Source: Hyphomonadaceae bacterium ML37
GTDB taxonomy: Bacteria; Pseudomonadota; Alphaproteobacteria; Caulobacterales; Maricaulaceae
Assembly (NCBI GenBank): GCA_027627685.1
Contig: CP091241.1
Span: 2,542,396-2,606,395 of the forward strand
Length of the DNA stretch: 64,000 bases
Direction of reading: 5' to 3'
In this document: positions 17,857 to 26,108 of the stretch, in pieces
Position numbering within the stretch: the first letter of the stretch is position 1
Layout of the letters: every line of letters begins with the position of its first letter
Program-made: the position numbers and the translations under genes
Notes under the pieces: generated by a model
Told to the model about the DNA's origin: nothing
Database searches by the model: none
The model's input: the letters and a program-made list of their open reading frames with translations, nothing else

Positions 17857-18242
17857 CATTTCACGATGAACAAGTGGCCGCTCTGCCGGTAGCGGTCAAC
17901 GTCCTCCATGGAAATGCAGTACGCACTGCGCAGATTGTACGTGCCGAACTTGCTCAGTCCGATCCCTACAGCGACGAGGATTGGGGATGAAACGTCGCGC
18001 AAATTACGGACCACATAGAAATTGTCCGAGATGCCCGGCTTCTGTCCCACATAGGCTGGGCGAGAAATGACCTCTCCCAGCCGGCCAATGATCTGCGGAT
18101 AGTCTTCCGGATGATCCAGCGCGATGTGCCTGTGTGCGGCTTTGCTCATCCAGACAGGCGCCGCGTCAAGCTCCAGCCCAAGCGCTCTGTTGATGACGTC
18201 AGCGGGGAGATCAGCCAAGCGCCTTGCTGGAAATCGGGGCAT
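17856..18242 (-). CDS. Orphan PBECR/BECR-fold nuclease-like protein
   Basis: A 128-residue protein with HIALDHPEDYPQII (about residues 39-52), a central RPAYVGQKPGISDNFYVVRNL segment and a C-terminal half FGTYNLRSAYCISMEDVDRYRQSGHLFIVK. The order His-containing helix, beta strands, and conserved Thr/Ser-Arg before the last strands resembles the phage PBECR3/RelE-like nuclease families, which act as toxins or phage effector nucleases. This is a motif-level resemblance, not certain. Base composition is lower in GC than its neighbours, suggesting transfer. No adjacent antitoxin protein gene is visible; the structured RNA converges on its 3' end. Confidence 0.6.
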   Translation of the reverse strand: MPRFPARRLADLPADVINRALGLELDAAPVWMSKAAHRHIALDHPEDYPQIIGRLGEVISRPAYVGQKPGISDNFYVVRNLRDVSSPILVAVGIGLSKFGTYNLRSAYCISMEDVDRYRQSGHLFIVK

Positions 18243-18313
18243 GTCTCCGCCTGGATTAATAGTTGTAGCTTTGACCCTGATTTGAGCCCCTTCAGACAGG
18301 CATTTGCAACCGG

Positions 18314-19255
18314 CTATAATTCCGGCCTTGCATCCTCGCTGGGCAGGACCGGGTCGATGACGCTCATCTCGCCTTCTGCACGGGGATCGGCGCTGGCGCG
18401 CGCCACGCTCTCGCAGAAAAAGCGGATATGCTGGTTGAACACCTGCTGGGTGTAGATGCCGAAATGGTTCGCGCCCCTGACCAGGGCGGCATATTTCGGC
18501 CCGCGCGCCGCGTCATAGAGGCGCCGCCCGCGGCTGAGCGGGATCACCCGGTCATCATCGCCGTGGAGCCACAGGATCGGCGCTGTGACGCGCCCGATCT
18601 GGCGGATGGAATCATACCGCTCCCGGAACAAGGCGCGCGGCAGCAGCCAGCCGGTGCGCGCGCGCACGATATCGCGGAAGCTGTCATAGGGCGCATGCAA
18701 GATCACCCCGCCCACGGCGCGGGCGGCGGCGACCTGGATGGCCGTGCCCGATCCCATGGATTCGCCATAGACCACCACGCGCAGGGGATCGACGCCATCT
18801 GCCGCGATCTGGTCCAGGGTAAAAAGTGCATCGGCCACATTGACCCGCTCACCCGGCCGTCCGGTGGAGCCGTTAAAGCCCCGGTGCGCCAGCGCCGTGA
18901 AGCCCCAGCCAGCGGCCAGAAACATGCGGAAAAAGCGCGCCCGGCGCCACAGCGCGCGCCTATTGCCGTGGAGGTAAAGGATATGCGGCGCGCCCTCATA
19001 AGCCGGGTCGGCGCGCCAGAGCACGAGGGTCTGGCCGTCGCTTGTCTTGAGCTCAATCTCCCGCGCGCGCGTCAGGCCGGCCTCGGCCGGGGCGATGCGG
19101 GTGGGATCGGTGAAATAGATCAGGCGGCGCTGGGCCAGATACAAAACCGCCCACAGCGCATACACGCCGAGCAGCGTCAGCGCCGCGCCCTGAACCCAGC
19201 CGGGAAGCCCGGCCCACAGGGCAAGCCCGGCCTCGATCCAGCCCTGAAACTCCAC
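18314..19255 (-). CDS. Membrane-anchored alpha/beta hydrolase (BEM46-like)
   Basis: An N-terminal transmembrane segment (about residues 20-42, VQGAALTLLGVYALWAVLYLAQRR) anchors an alpha/beta-hydrolase domain with the oxyanion region LYLHGNRR, nucleophile motif YGESMGSGTA, an acid in LHGDDDRVIP and a catalytic His in GANHFGIY. This is the pattern of the BEM46/ABHD13 group of serine hydrolases, typically ester or thioester cleaving; substrate unknown. I chose the GTG at 19255, which has AGGGGAGGG just upstream; a GTG at 19282 would add nine residues. Confidence 0.85.
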   Translation of the reverse strand: MEFQGWIEAGLALWAGLPGWVQGAALTLLGVYALWAVLYLAQRRLIYFTDPTRIAPAEAGLTRAREIELKTSDGQTLVLWRADPAYEGAPHILYLHGNRRALWRRARFFRMFLAAGWGFTALAHRGFNGSTGRPGERVNVADALFTLDQIAADGVDPLRVVVYGESMGSGTAIQVAAARAVGGVILHAPYDSFRDIVRARTGWLLPRALFRERYDSIRQIGRVTAPILWLHGDDDRVIPLSRGRRLYDAARGPKYAALVRGANHFGIYTQQVFNQHIRFFCESVARASADPRAEGEMSVIDPVLPSEDARPEL

Positions 19256-19326
19256 GCCCTCCCCTCCCCCTCGAGGCGACACACGCCAGCTTGCGGGCGG
19301 CGAAGGAGGGAGTCCAGCGCTTGACG

Positions 19327-20655
19327 CTAGAATGCGTCGTAGGCGGTCTTCAGCTGATTGAGGCGCCCCAGCGCCGCAGTTTCAACGGAGTGGACAAGGT
19401 CTGCGGGAAAATCGTGCGGCATGGCGCGCCGGGCGCTGTCCAGTGCGCGCGCTGCATCGCGCATCACCTCATCGACAACCTCGCGGATGATGGCGGGGCC
19501 AAGCCCGGCCTGTCTGGCGGTCTCCACGAAATGGCGTCCGTGAATGCGCAGGATTTCGTATTTGCGGCTATTCCCGACGCACATCGCGGCCTTGAACTGG
19601 TTGTGACGAATGCGCTTGGCGTCAACAGCTGGCTGAACAGTCAGCACATCATAAAACGGTGTCAGCTCGAAACGTCCGCCGGGCCGCAAGAAGATGCTGA
19701 AGTTCTTGCCATGCCCGTCGGGCGCGCCGATGAGCCAGAAAATGATCTGGCTTTTGAAGAAGGCCGCCTGATCGCGTGAGGGTTCGTCACTCCCGCCAAG
19801 CAGCTTGAGGATATCGACAATGCCAGGGCCGCCATGGCTCTGGTATTTCCGGCTTGAGGGGATGGAGAGCGCTTGGCAGCAGTCCTCCTGTGGCAGGCGA
19901 AGAATGTGATCCTGATCTCGCCATTCGCGGTCAAAGCGCTCAATGACAAGAACCTTGCGCTTGCCGAAGGTGGCGATCTCGGTCTTGGCAGCCGGCAGGC
20001 CGAACCCTTCCATGATTTTCAGGCAGTAGTGCTCGTTTTCGACGCTGTTTGAAAGATCAACTACACCATCCGGGGTTGGTATCTCGCCCATTTGCGGCTT
20101 CAGGATATGCGTGGTCGGCGTCGTGCCGGCGGGGCGTTTCCAGCGGCCCTCATGATGCAGAAGGGCCGTTTTTTCCTGCGCTCCGGCGACAGAAATCCGG
20201 AAGTCCTGTTCCAGATTGATGCCTAGCGGCGCGCGCGCAAGGTTGGCGAGTATCTGTTCGATCTCCCTATCCGATACCGCCTCACCGGACACAGGCGCCA
20301 TGGCGTCAACGCTGCGGCCATCGGGAATGAACTGCATGGCCCCCACGCAGTCTCGGCCGATCTGCTCCAGAAGGCTGTAGGCATCTGTCCCTTGCGCGCC
20401 GGTTTTGGCCGCCACCAGACCCCGCACATCAGGATTGTCCGGGAGAAGATTGTCGAACACTGCGATGACCCCTTCTCCCCGATATGGCTCGGGTCGAGGT
20501 GGAAGGGACAGAGAGACGGGAAAGTGTCTGGGAAAATTCAGCCAGCTATCATCGTATTGGAAGCTGATCGCACCGCTCGGGTCTTTTTCCAGCCGCCCGA
20601 TTTGGCGATTGTTGATGAGCACATTTAATGGCGCATGCGCCTTGCGGCGGCCCAT
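19327..20655 (-). CDS. hipA: HipA family serine/threonine kinase toxin
   Basis: A 442-residue HipA with couple_hipA N-terminal domain (about 1-115) and kinase domain. The autophosphorylation serine loop ISVAGAQEKTALL (Ser155), the catalytic APDGHGKNFS (Asp313, Asn318) and the metal-binding LTPFYDV (Asp336) are intact, so the kinase should be active. In E. coli HipA phosphorylates glutamyl-tRNA synthetase and causes persistence. Start and hipB stop share one base (TAATG), indicating coupled translation. The operon lies behind a four-operator array. Confidence 0.95.
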   Translation of the reverse strand: MGRRKAHAPLNVLINNRQIGRLEKDPSGAISFQYDDSWLNFPRHFPVSLSLPPRPEPYRGEGVIAVFDNLLPDNPDVRGLVAAKTGAQGTDAYSLLEQIGRDCVGAMQFIPDGRSVDAMAPVSGEAVSDREIEQILANLARAPLGINLEQDFRISVAGAQEKTALLHHEGRWKRPAGTTPTTHILKPQMGEIPTPDGVVDLSNSVENEHYCLKIMEGFGLPAAKTEIATFGKRKVLVIERFDREWRDQDHILRLPQEDCCQALSIPSSRKYQSHGGPGIVDILKLLGGSDEPSRDQAAFFKSQIIFWLIGAPDGHGKNFSIFLRPGGRFELTPFYDVLTVQPAVDAKRIRHNQFKAAMCVGNSRKYEILRIHGRHFVETARQAGLGPAIIREVVDEVMRDAARALDSARRAMPHDFPADLVHSVETAALGRLNQLKTAYDAF

Positions 20656-20906
20656 TAGAAGATATCCCGAATGTCAGCCGATGAGCTCTTGGAGCGGGGG
20701 GCAATTGTCATTTCGAGGCCGAGCGCTGCGAGCAGATCGCAGATTGTGCTGAGCTTCGCGCCATCGTGGCCGCCTTCAATCCGGGAGATGAGCTCCTGGC
20801 GCACGCCAGTTCTCGAAGCGAGCTCGGTCTGGCTCATTCCCAGAGCCTTCCGGCGCCTCTGAATAATTTGTCCCATTTGCTTGGGCGATCGCGCGAGCGC
20901 ATTCAT
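20655..20906 (-). CDS. hipB: HipB-like antitoxin and autorepressor (XRE family)
   Basis: An 83-residue helix-turn-helix protein: MGQIIQRRRKALGMSQTELASRTGVRQELISRIEGGHDGAKLSTICDLLAALG covers the five-helix XRE domain (about residues 11-65). The C-terminal tail SSSADIRDIF resembles the flexible HipB tail. It should neutralise HipA and repress the operon from the repeated TTATGC-N8-GCATAA operators directly upstream (20928-21028). It is the first gene of the operon, with AGGAG 8 bases upstream of the ATG. Confidence 0.93.
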   Translation of the reverse strand: MNALARSPKQMGQIIQRRRKALGMSQTELASRTGVRQELISRIEGGHDGAKLSTICDLLAALGLEMTIAPRSKSSSADIRDIF

Positions 20907-20927
20907 ACCAGAATCTCCTCAACACCA

Positions 20928-21028
20928 TTATGCGATAAATGGCATAAATTTACAATATGTGATTTATAGCATACTTTCACATTATGCCATAAATCGCATA
21001 AACGTGAATTATGCTCCGAATCGCACAA
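20928..21028. promoter_or_regulatory. Array of four HipB-type operators at 27-bp intervals
   Basis: Four inverted repeats with 6-base arms and an 8-base spacer start at 20928, 20955, 20982 and 21009, exactly 27 bp apart. Copies 1 and 3 are perfect TTATGC-N8-GCATAA; copy 2 is ATATGT-N8-GCATAC; copy 4 is TTATGC-N8-GCACAA. The stretch is very AT-rich against its surroundings. E. coli HipB operators have the same architecture, TATCC-N8-GGATA, also in four copies. Copy 1 begins 22 bases upstream of hipB, so the hipBA promoter must lie within the array. Binding by this HipB is inferred. Confidence 0.85.
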
Positions 21029-21138
21029 ACCATCTCCCCCCTGCCCTCGCCCGCGTGCTGCGCCTTCCCCCGGGGCGCGCCATCGCCTACCTCTAGCGCA
21101 GCGCGCCCGCCAGTTCGCCCGCCGGTCCGTCAGGAGAC

Positions 21139-22089
21139 ATGCCAATGCTCAAGATCGCCTTCCAGATGGACCCGATCACTCATGTGAATGTGAACGGGGA
21201 TTCCACGTTTGATATTGCGCTCGAATGCTTCAATCGCGGGCATCAGCTGTGGGTGCATGAGCCGCGTCACCTGACGTTCGAGGACGGGCGGGTGCGGGCG
21301 CTGGCGCGGCGGGTGGAGCATTTGCAGCGCTTGCAGGGCGATCATGTGCGCCTGGCGCAGCCGGCGGTGCTGGATCTGCATGGTGTGGACGTGGTTTTCC
21401 TGCGCCAGGACCCGCCCTTTGACATGAGCTACATCACCTCGACGCATATCCTTGAGCATCTTCAGCCCGAGGTGCTGGTGGTCAATGATCCGCGCCATGT
21501 GCGCGATGCGCCGGAAAAGCTCTTCGTGACCATGTTCGAGGGGCTGATGCCGCCGACGCTGATTACGTCGGATGAAAAGGAAATCCGCGCCTTTTTCGAG
21601 CGCCATAACCGCGACATCGTGGTCAAGCCGCTGTTCGGCAATGGCGGGGCGGGCGTGTTCCGCATCCGCGAGACGGCGGAGAATCTCGCCTCTCTGGTGG
21701 AGATGTTCCAGCAGGTCAGCCGCGATCCTTTGATGGCCCAGGCCTTCGTGCCAGACGTGCGCAATGGCGACAAGCGGGTGATCCTGATCGATGGCGAGCC
21801 CATCGGGGCCATCAACCGCATCCCGGCCGAGGGCGAGGTGCGCGCCAACATGCATGTGGGCGGCAAGGCGGTGGAATCGACGCTCACCGAGCGCGATCTG
21901 GAGATCTGCGCCATGATCGGCCCGGAGCTGAAACGCCGGGGCCTGGTGTTCGTCGGAATCGATGTGATCGGACATTATCTCACCGAGATCAACGTCACCT
22001 CGCCAACCGGCCTGCAGGAGCTGCGGCGGTTTTCCGGCGTGGACGGTTCGGCCCTGATCGCCGACTGGATCGAAGCAAAGCGGACATGA
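21139..22089 (+). CDS. gshB: Glutathione synthase
   Basis: A 316-residue ATP-grasp enzyme. The N-terminal GSH-synthase domain starts MLKIAFQMDPITHVNVNGDSTF and has DVVFLRQDPPFDMSYITSTHILE; the ATP-grasp part has KPLFGNGGAGVFRI, QAFVPDVRNGDKRVILIDGEPIGAINRIPAEGEVRANMHVGG and EINVTSPTGLQEL. It ligates glycine to gamma-glutamylcysteine in the cytoplasm. AGGAG lies 5 bases before the ATG at 21139; a second ATG two codons on is possible. The stop overlaps the next start (ATGA). Confidence 0.96.
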   Translation: MPMLKIAFQMDPITHVNVNGDSTFDIALECFNRGHQLWVHEPRHLTFEDGRVRALARRVEHLQRLQGDHVRLAQPAVLDLHGVDVVFLRQDPPFDMSYITSTHILEHLQPEVLVVNDPRHVRDAPEKLFVTMFEGLMPPTLITSDEKEIRAFFERHNRDIVVKPLFGNGGAGVFRIRETAENLASLVEMFQQVSRDPLMAQAFVPDVRNGDKRVILIDGEPIGAINRIPAEGEVRANMHVGGKAVESTLTERDLEICAMIGPELKRRGLVFVGIDVIGHYLTEINVTSPTGLQELRRFSGVDGSALIADWIEAKRT

Positions 22090-22871
22090 TCGATGAGGCC
22101 ACATTGCGCCTGCAATGGGCGCTGAGCTATCCGTTTGCGCGGCCCAGGCGGGCCTTCGTGTTCCTGAACGGGGCCAGCTGGGCGATCACCTCGACCGAGG
22201 GTGCGTTCGCGCAGTGGCGGGTGCATGCAGCACGCGACGACATGGCGCTGGGCGATCTGCTGACGCCGGGTCAGCTTGGCGATTATGAAGCCGGCGCCTA
22301 TCACGCCGTGGCCGCTGTCGGCTCCAACGCCGCGCCGGGCCAGTTGCGGCGCAAATTCGCCGCGCATCTTGATGACGTGGCGATTCTGGTCATCCCCATC
22401 ACCGTGCCCGACCATATCGTCGCCTACGCCAACCGGCTGGCCGAATACGGCTCGGTGCCCGCCACTTTGGTGGCGCGTCCGGGCGGAACGGCGCGGGTGT
22501 GGGCGACACTGCTGAGCGCGCGCGACTACGCCATCATGAACGCCACGGAAGATCGCGGCGCAGTCTATGACGGCGTGCCGATCGCCCCCATCGACGCGCC
22601 GCCGGCAGTGAGGGCGCCGTTCGAGGCCTATGCCTGTCTCAGTGGATGTTTGCCGCTGCGGGTCTCCGCTTTTCCTTCAACGGGGTGCGGCTGGCCCGAA
22701 GGCGGGCAGTGGGAGGCCCAGTCCATGGCGATCGAGGCGCTGGACCTGGATTTGCCCGTGGACCGGTTCGTGCTGGAAAATGTGTCGGACGCGGGCCTGC
22801 GCGACGCGCGCGATCAGGCCCTGTCGGCGGTCTTTCCCGAAAACCGCTGGATCAGCGCGTCGGGGTCATAG
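22086..22871 (+). CDS. Uncharacterised protein translationally coupled to gshB
   Basis: A 261-residue soluble protein that I cannot assign to a family. Notable segments are AVAAVGSNAAPGQLRRKF (about residues 76-93), VAILVIPITVPDHIVAYANRLAEYGSVPATLVARPGGTARVWATLL (about 97-142) and EAYACLSGCLPL. The GSN-x(6)-K pattern followed by a YGSVPATL strand recalls the gamma-glutamylcyclotransferase fold (which begins YGSN), a link that would suit a glutathione neighbour, but similarity is slight. Coupled to gshB by ATGA overlap; its 3' end overlaps the convergent gene by 58 bases. Confidence 0.75.
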   Translation: MIDEATLRLQWALSYPFARPRRAFVFLNGASWAITSTEGAFAQWRVHAARDDMALGDLLTPGQLGDYEAGAYHAVAAVGSNAAPGQLRRKFAAHLDDVAILVIPITVPDHIVAYANRLAEYGSVPATLVARPGGTARVWATLLSARDYAIMNATEDRGAVYDGVPIAPIDAPPAVRAPFEAYACLSGCLPLRVSAFPSTGCGWPEGGQWEAQSMAIEALDLDLPVDRFVLENVSDAGLRDARDQALSAVFPENRWISASGS

Positions 22872-23413
22872 GCCTGGTCGCGGCGCGGCCGGTACATCCA
22901 CGCAATCGCCCCGCCGATCAGCGCGAACGGCGCGCCCATCACCGCCAGCAGGCCGGCATTGCGCGCCAGAGCCATGTATCCGGTAAAACCGACCGCCCCG
23001 ATCACCATGGCCAGCCCGGCGCTGAACAGGATGAGCCGGGTGCGCAGGGACGGCCCCTCGCGAAAGGCGATCTCTCCCGCGCGCGGGCGCAAAGCGGTGT
23101 GAAGCGCGATGATCGCCTTGCGGAAGGCATAGCCCTCATCGCTCCAGCCGCCATCGGGCTTCAGACGGCGCGAGCCGAAGGCGATCTCTTTGGACCCGGC
23201 GCGCACGCGGCACACCACCAGCGCGCCGGTCCCGGCGCCGGGCGCCGGCTCCACGGTCAGGCGCACTTCGGTAATGGCGGACAGATCAATGCGCCGGGCC
23301 AGCGCGCCGTCATCGGACAGATCGATGCGGTCGGGATAGAGGCTCACCGTGCGCGTGCGCGCCAGCGGCGAGCGGCGATCCTCGAGCATGATGACCGGGC
23401 CGCGCGCGCTCAT
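22814..23413 (-). CDS. Uncharacterised two-helix membrane protein
   Basis: The ATG at 23413 gives 199 residues: a soluble N-terminal domain with beta-rich PH-like character (LARTRTVSLYPDRIDLSDDG ... ITEVRLTVEP) and two C-terminal transmembrane segments (about 131-150 and 157-175, ILFSAGLAMVIGAVGFTGYMAL and AGLLAVMGAPFALIGGAIAWMY). The C-terminus PDALIQRFSGKTADRA is cytoplasmic by the positive-inside rule. Its last 58 bases overlap the convergent gene ending at 22871. No family recognised. Confidence 0.72.
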   Translation of the reverse strand: MSARGPVIMLEDRRSPLARTRTVSLYPDRIDLSDDGALARRIDLSAITEVRLTVEPAPGAGTGALVVCRVRAGSKEIAFGSRRLKPDGGWSDEGYAFRKAIIALHTALRPRAGEIAFREGPSLRTRLILFSAGLAMVIGAVGFTGYMALARNAGLLAVMGAPFALIGGAIAWMYRPRRDQAYDPDALIQRFSGKTADRA

Positions 23414-23464
23414 GACGTGCGCCCGGGCTTGCCCTGAACGGGCGAACAGGGCAGCGTCAGCATC

Positions 23465-23941
23465 ATGACCATGGCGCGCAAATTCCTCGTGATCGCAGAC
23501 GACTCTGATGAGAGCCGTGTGGCTGCATACTTTGCGGCGCGCCGGGCGCGCAATACCGATGGCGCGGTGACCATCCTGGCCGTGGCGCAGGTGGAAAGCT
23601 CGGGCGAGTTGTGGCTGGGCGTCGGCGACGCCATGCGCGCCGAGGCGCTGCACAATGCCGAGACCGCGCTGGAGAGCCTGGCCGAAGACGTCGAGGAGGT
23701 CATGGGCGCACGGCCCGAAGTGATTCTGCGCGAAGGCGTCCTGCTGGACGAGCTGCGCAAACTGATCGAGACCGACGACGCCATCGCCATCCTGGTGCTG
23801 GGCGCGGCGGGCGACGGCGATGGTCCCGGCCCGCTGGTCAGCGCGCTGGGGCGCGGCAAGGGCCTGTTCGACGCCCGGGTGATCCCGGTGACAGTGGTGC
23901 CCGCCGGCCTGACGCGCGATCAGCTCAAGGCGCTGGCCTGA
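23465..23941 (+). CDS. Universal stress protein (UspA family)
   Basis: A 158-residue single-domain Usp: strand-loop KFLVIADDSDESRVAAYFAARRARNTDGAVTILAVAQ at the N-terminus, then a helix and REGVLLDELRKLIETDDAIAILVLGAAGDGDGPGPLVSALGRGKGLFDARVIPVTVVP. The C-terminal Gly-rich loop only partly matches the ATP-binding G-x2-G-x9-G-S/T motif, so nucleotide binding is uncertain. Start could also be the ATG at 23471; neither has a strong RBS. Divergent from the membrane-protein gene upstream. Confidence 0.85.
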   Translation: MTMARKFLVIADDSDESRVAAYFAARRARNTDGAVTILAVAQVESSGELWLGVGDAMRAEALHNAETALESLAEDVEEVMGARPEVILREGVLLDELRKLIETDDAIAILVLGAAGDGDGPGPLVSALGRGKGLFDARVIPVTVVPAGLTRDQLKALA

Positions 23942-23980
23942 GGCCAGCCGCCAGAGGCGGCCAGCGGCGGGCCTGTCACC

Positions 23981-25933
23981 CTAGCCGCGCGGCGGCAGAG
24001 CCTCGGCGATCCCGGCGGCCGACGCGCTGCGCGGGGCGACCGCTTCACCATCGGCGTGGACGATGGAGACGAACTCCCGGCCCAGGGTGGCGCCCATCAT
24101 GGACGGCGCCTGGTCGATGGCGTGCACCACGAGCCCGTTGACATAGACCGCCGGTTCGCTGGGCGGCGCATTCGGGTTCAGGCGCGCGCGCGACACCTGA
24201 AGCAGGGCCAGGTCAGACAGGGCGCGCACATCCGCATCGGCGGCGTAGGCGCGTGAATCCATCACCAGCCGGTCGGCATAGACGCGCAGCGGCGCCTCGG
24301 CATTGCCCGGCATGTTGTTGATCGCCAGGAAGGGGCGCGTCACCCGGTCGGAAGACCCGTTGTCCACAACAGCGAACTCGAAGGTCAGATCGGCCCGGCG
24401 CGGCGCGAAGCGGGCGATGGACTCCGCCGCAACCCGCGCGGTGATCAGCCGCTCGGGCGCGTCCATCTCGGACGGAAGGCGCACCAGCAGCGCATCGCTG
24501 AACACCGGCGGCAAGGCGGTGAAACCCGCCGCGCCGGCGCCGCGCGCCAGCATCAGCCCGCTTTCGGCGCTGAGCTGGACAGGGAAGCGCTGCTGGCTGA
24601 TTTCGCAGCCGCCGACATCGCGATGGCGCTGCAGCGTGATGGACAGCTCATTATTCAGATTGTGCAGGTGCGGGGGCAGACCGACGGCGAAGCGGCTGTC
24701 CACGCCAGGCTGAAGACGGCGCGAATCGATCATTTCGCCGTTGAGGACGGTGTGCACCAGATTGGTGAAGCCATCCGGGCCTTCGGACAGGCGCAGGTCA
24801 ATGGACACAGCCTCGGGCAAGCGTCCGCCGGGCAGATCCGCCAGCGCATAGTCCATCCGCCAGGTGCGGCTGTTGGCGATGTTCTGCACCGAGGTGTCCG
24901 CGCCAAAGGCCGACAGCGGCGTCATAGACGCATCCGCAGACAGATCTTCGAACAACACCGCGTCGATGACGTCGGAGCGCGCGATGGAGGCCAACTCGCT
25001 GGTCAGGAAGCTCACAGTCTCGAAACGTTCGGCGTCCATCGGCGCCACCAGCGTGGCGCCGGCGCGGCGATACAGGCCCGCGCCCGCCGGGGCGCGTTCG
25101 CGCACGGGGGTGAAGCCGGCCCGGCGCAACGCCTCGGGCGAGGCGGCCAGGATCAGGCCGCGCGTGCCCGGCTGGACCATCTCGGCGGCCGTGGACAGAT
25201 CGACCATGTCGATCTCATAGCCGTTGCGGGCCAGGCGCGCCCCCAGACGCACCGCCAGCTCGAACCAGGCGTCGCCTTCGTCCATGCCGATGGTCACGTG
25301 GTGCGGGGTCAGCGCCATCACGTCGCGCACCGAGGTCAGCGGACCGTCCAGGTCCACCTCGACGCCGGAATCAGCGGTGAAGGCCACCATGGCGCCCATG
25401 GAGCGCTCGTTGTGGCACAAATCCTGGGGCAGGTCGCCGCTGAGCTGGAACGCGACGCGCGCTTCCGAGGCGCCCGCCAGATCTTCGGTCAGGTCAAACA
25501 CCCAGTTGAAGGTACGCCGGCCCGGGGTCAGGCGGCGCTCCATCACGCGCCGGCCATTCACCGTCACCTGCAGGGCGGTCACCGTGTCGGGACCGACATC
25601 CTGCTCGCCGGTCAGCACCAGGCGCACGGCGCGCGGGGCCTGGTCGCGCACCAGCGGCAGGTTCACAGAGGCGAAAGACGGAAATCCCGCGACGACAACG
25701 CCGGCTTCGGCGCCCGCGTCTTCAAAGCGGATACGGTGGCGGCCTTCCACGCCGATCACGGCCTGGGCATTGGTCAGGCGCTCGGCGGTGCGGGTGACGA
25801 ACGTGCCGAAATCGCCCTAGCCGGCGTTGAGCTGGCCGGAGACGAAGAGCGTGGCGACGCTCGCCAGCGCAATGACGCCCAGCGACGCCGAAAACCACGG
25901 AAAGCGCCGCTTGTCCTCATGATTGGATTTCAT
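23981..25933 (-). pseudogene. BcsB-like polysaccharide synthase subunit, interrupted by an in-frame TAG
   Basis: The minus-strand frame from ATG 25933 (AAGGGG RBS just upstream) encodes a membrane anchor (about residues 15-33), reaches TAG at codon 39 (25817-25819), and continues in the same frame for about 610 residues to 23981. The downstream part shows BcsB-type features: repeated carbohydrate-binding-like domains with VNGRRV, DLCHNERSMGAMVAFTADSGVEVDL and paired flavodoxin-like segments. BcsB is the periplasmic partner of cellulose-type synthases. Coding continues across the TAG (GDFGTFVTRTAERLTNAQ), so the simplest view is one recent nonsense mutation, possibly TGG to TAG. A short form from 25759 would lack the export signal. 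Confidence 0.75.
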
Positions 25934-26108
25934 GTCAGCCCCTTTTGAGCAATTGCTCGTTCGCCCCGCCCCAGGGCGTTAGGAAATTTTTCATTACGTC
26001 AGACATGGTTCCCCATTGCGGCTTGGAAAGGTCTGCTTTCCGGCCCCGGGAAGGCATGTTTAAGGCGCGAATGTGTCACTTGGTTCCGTTCACGCGCAAC
26101 TGCCGCCC

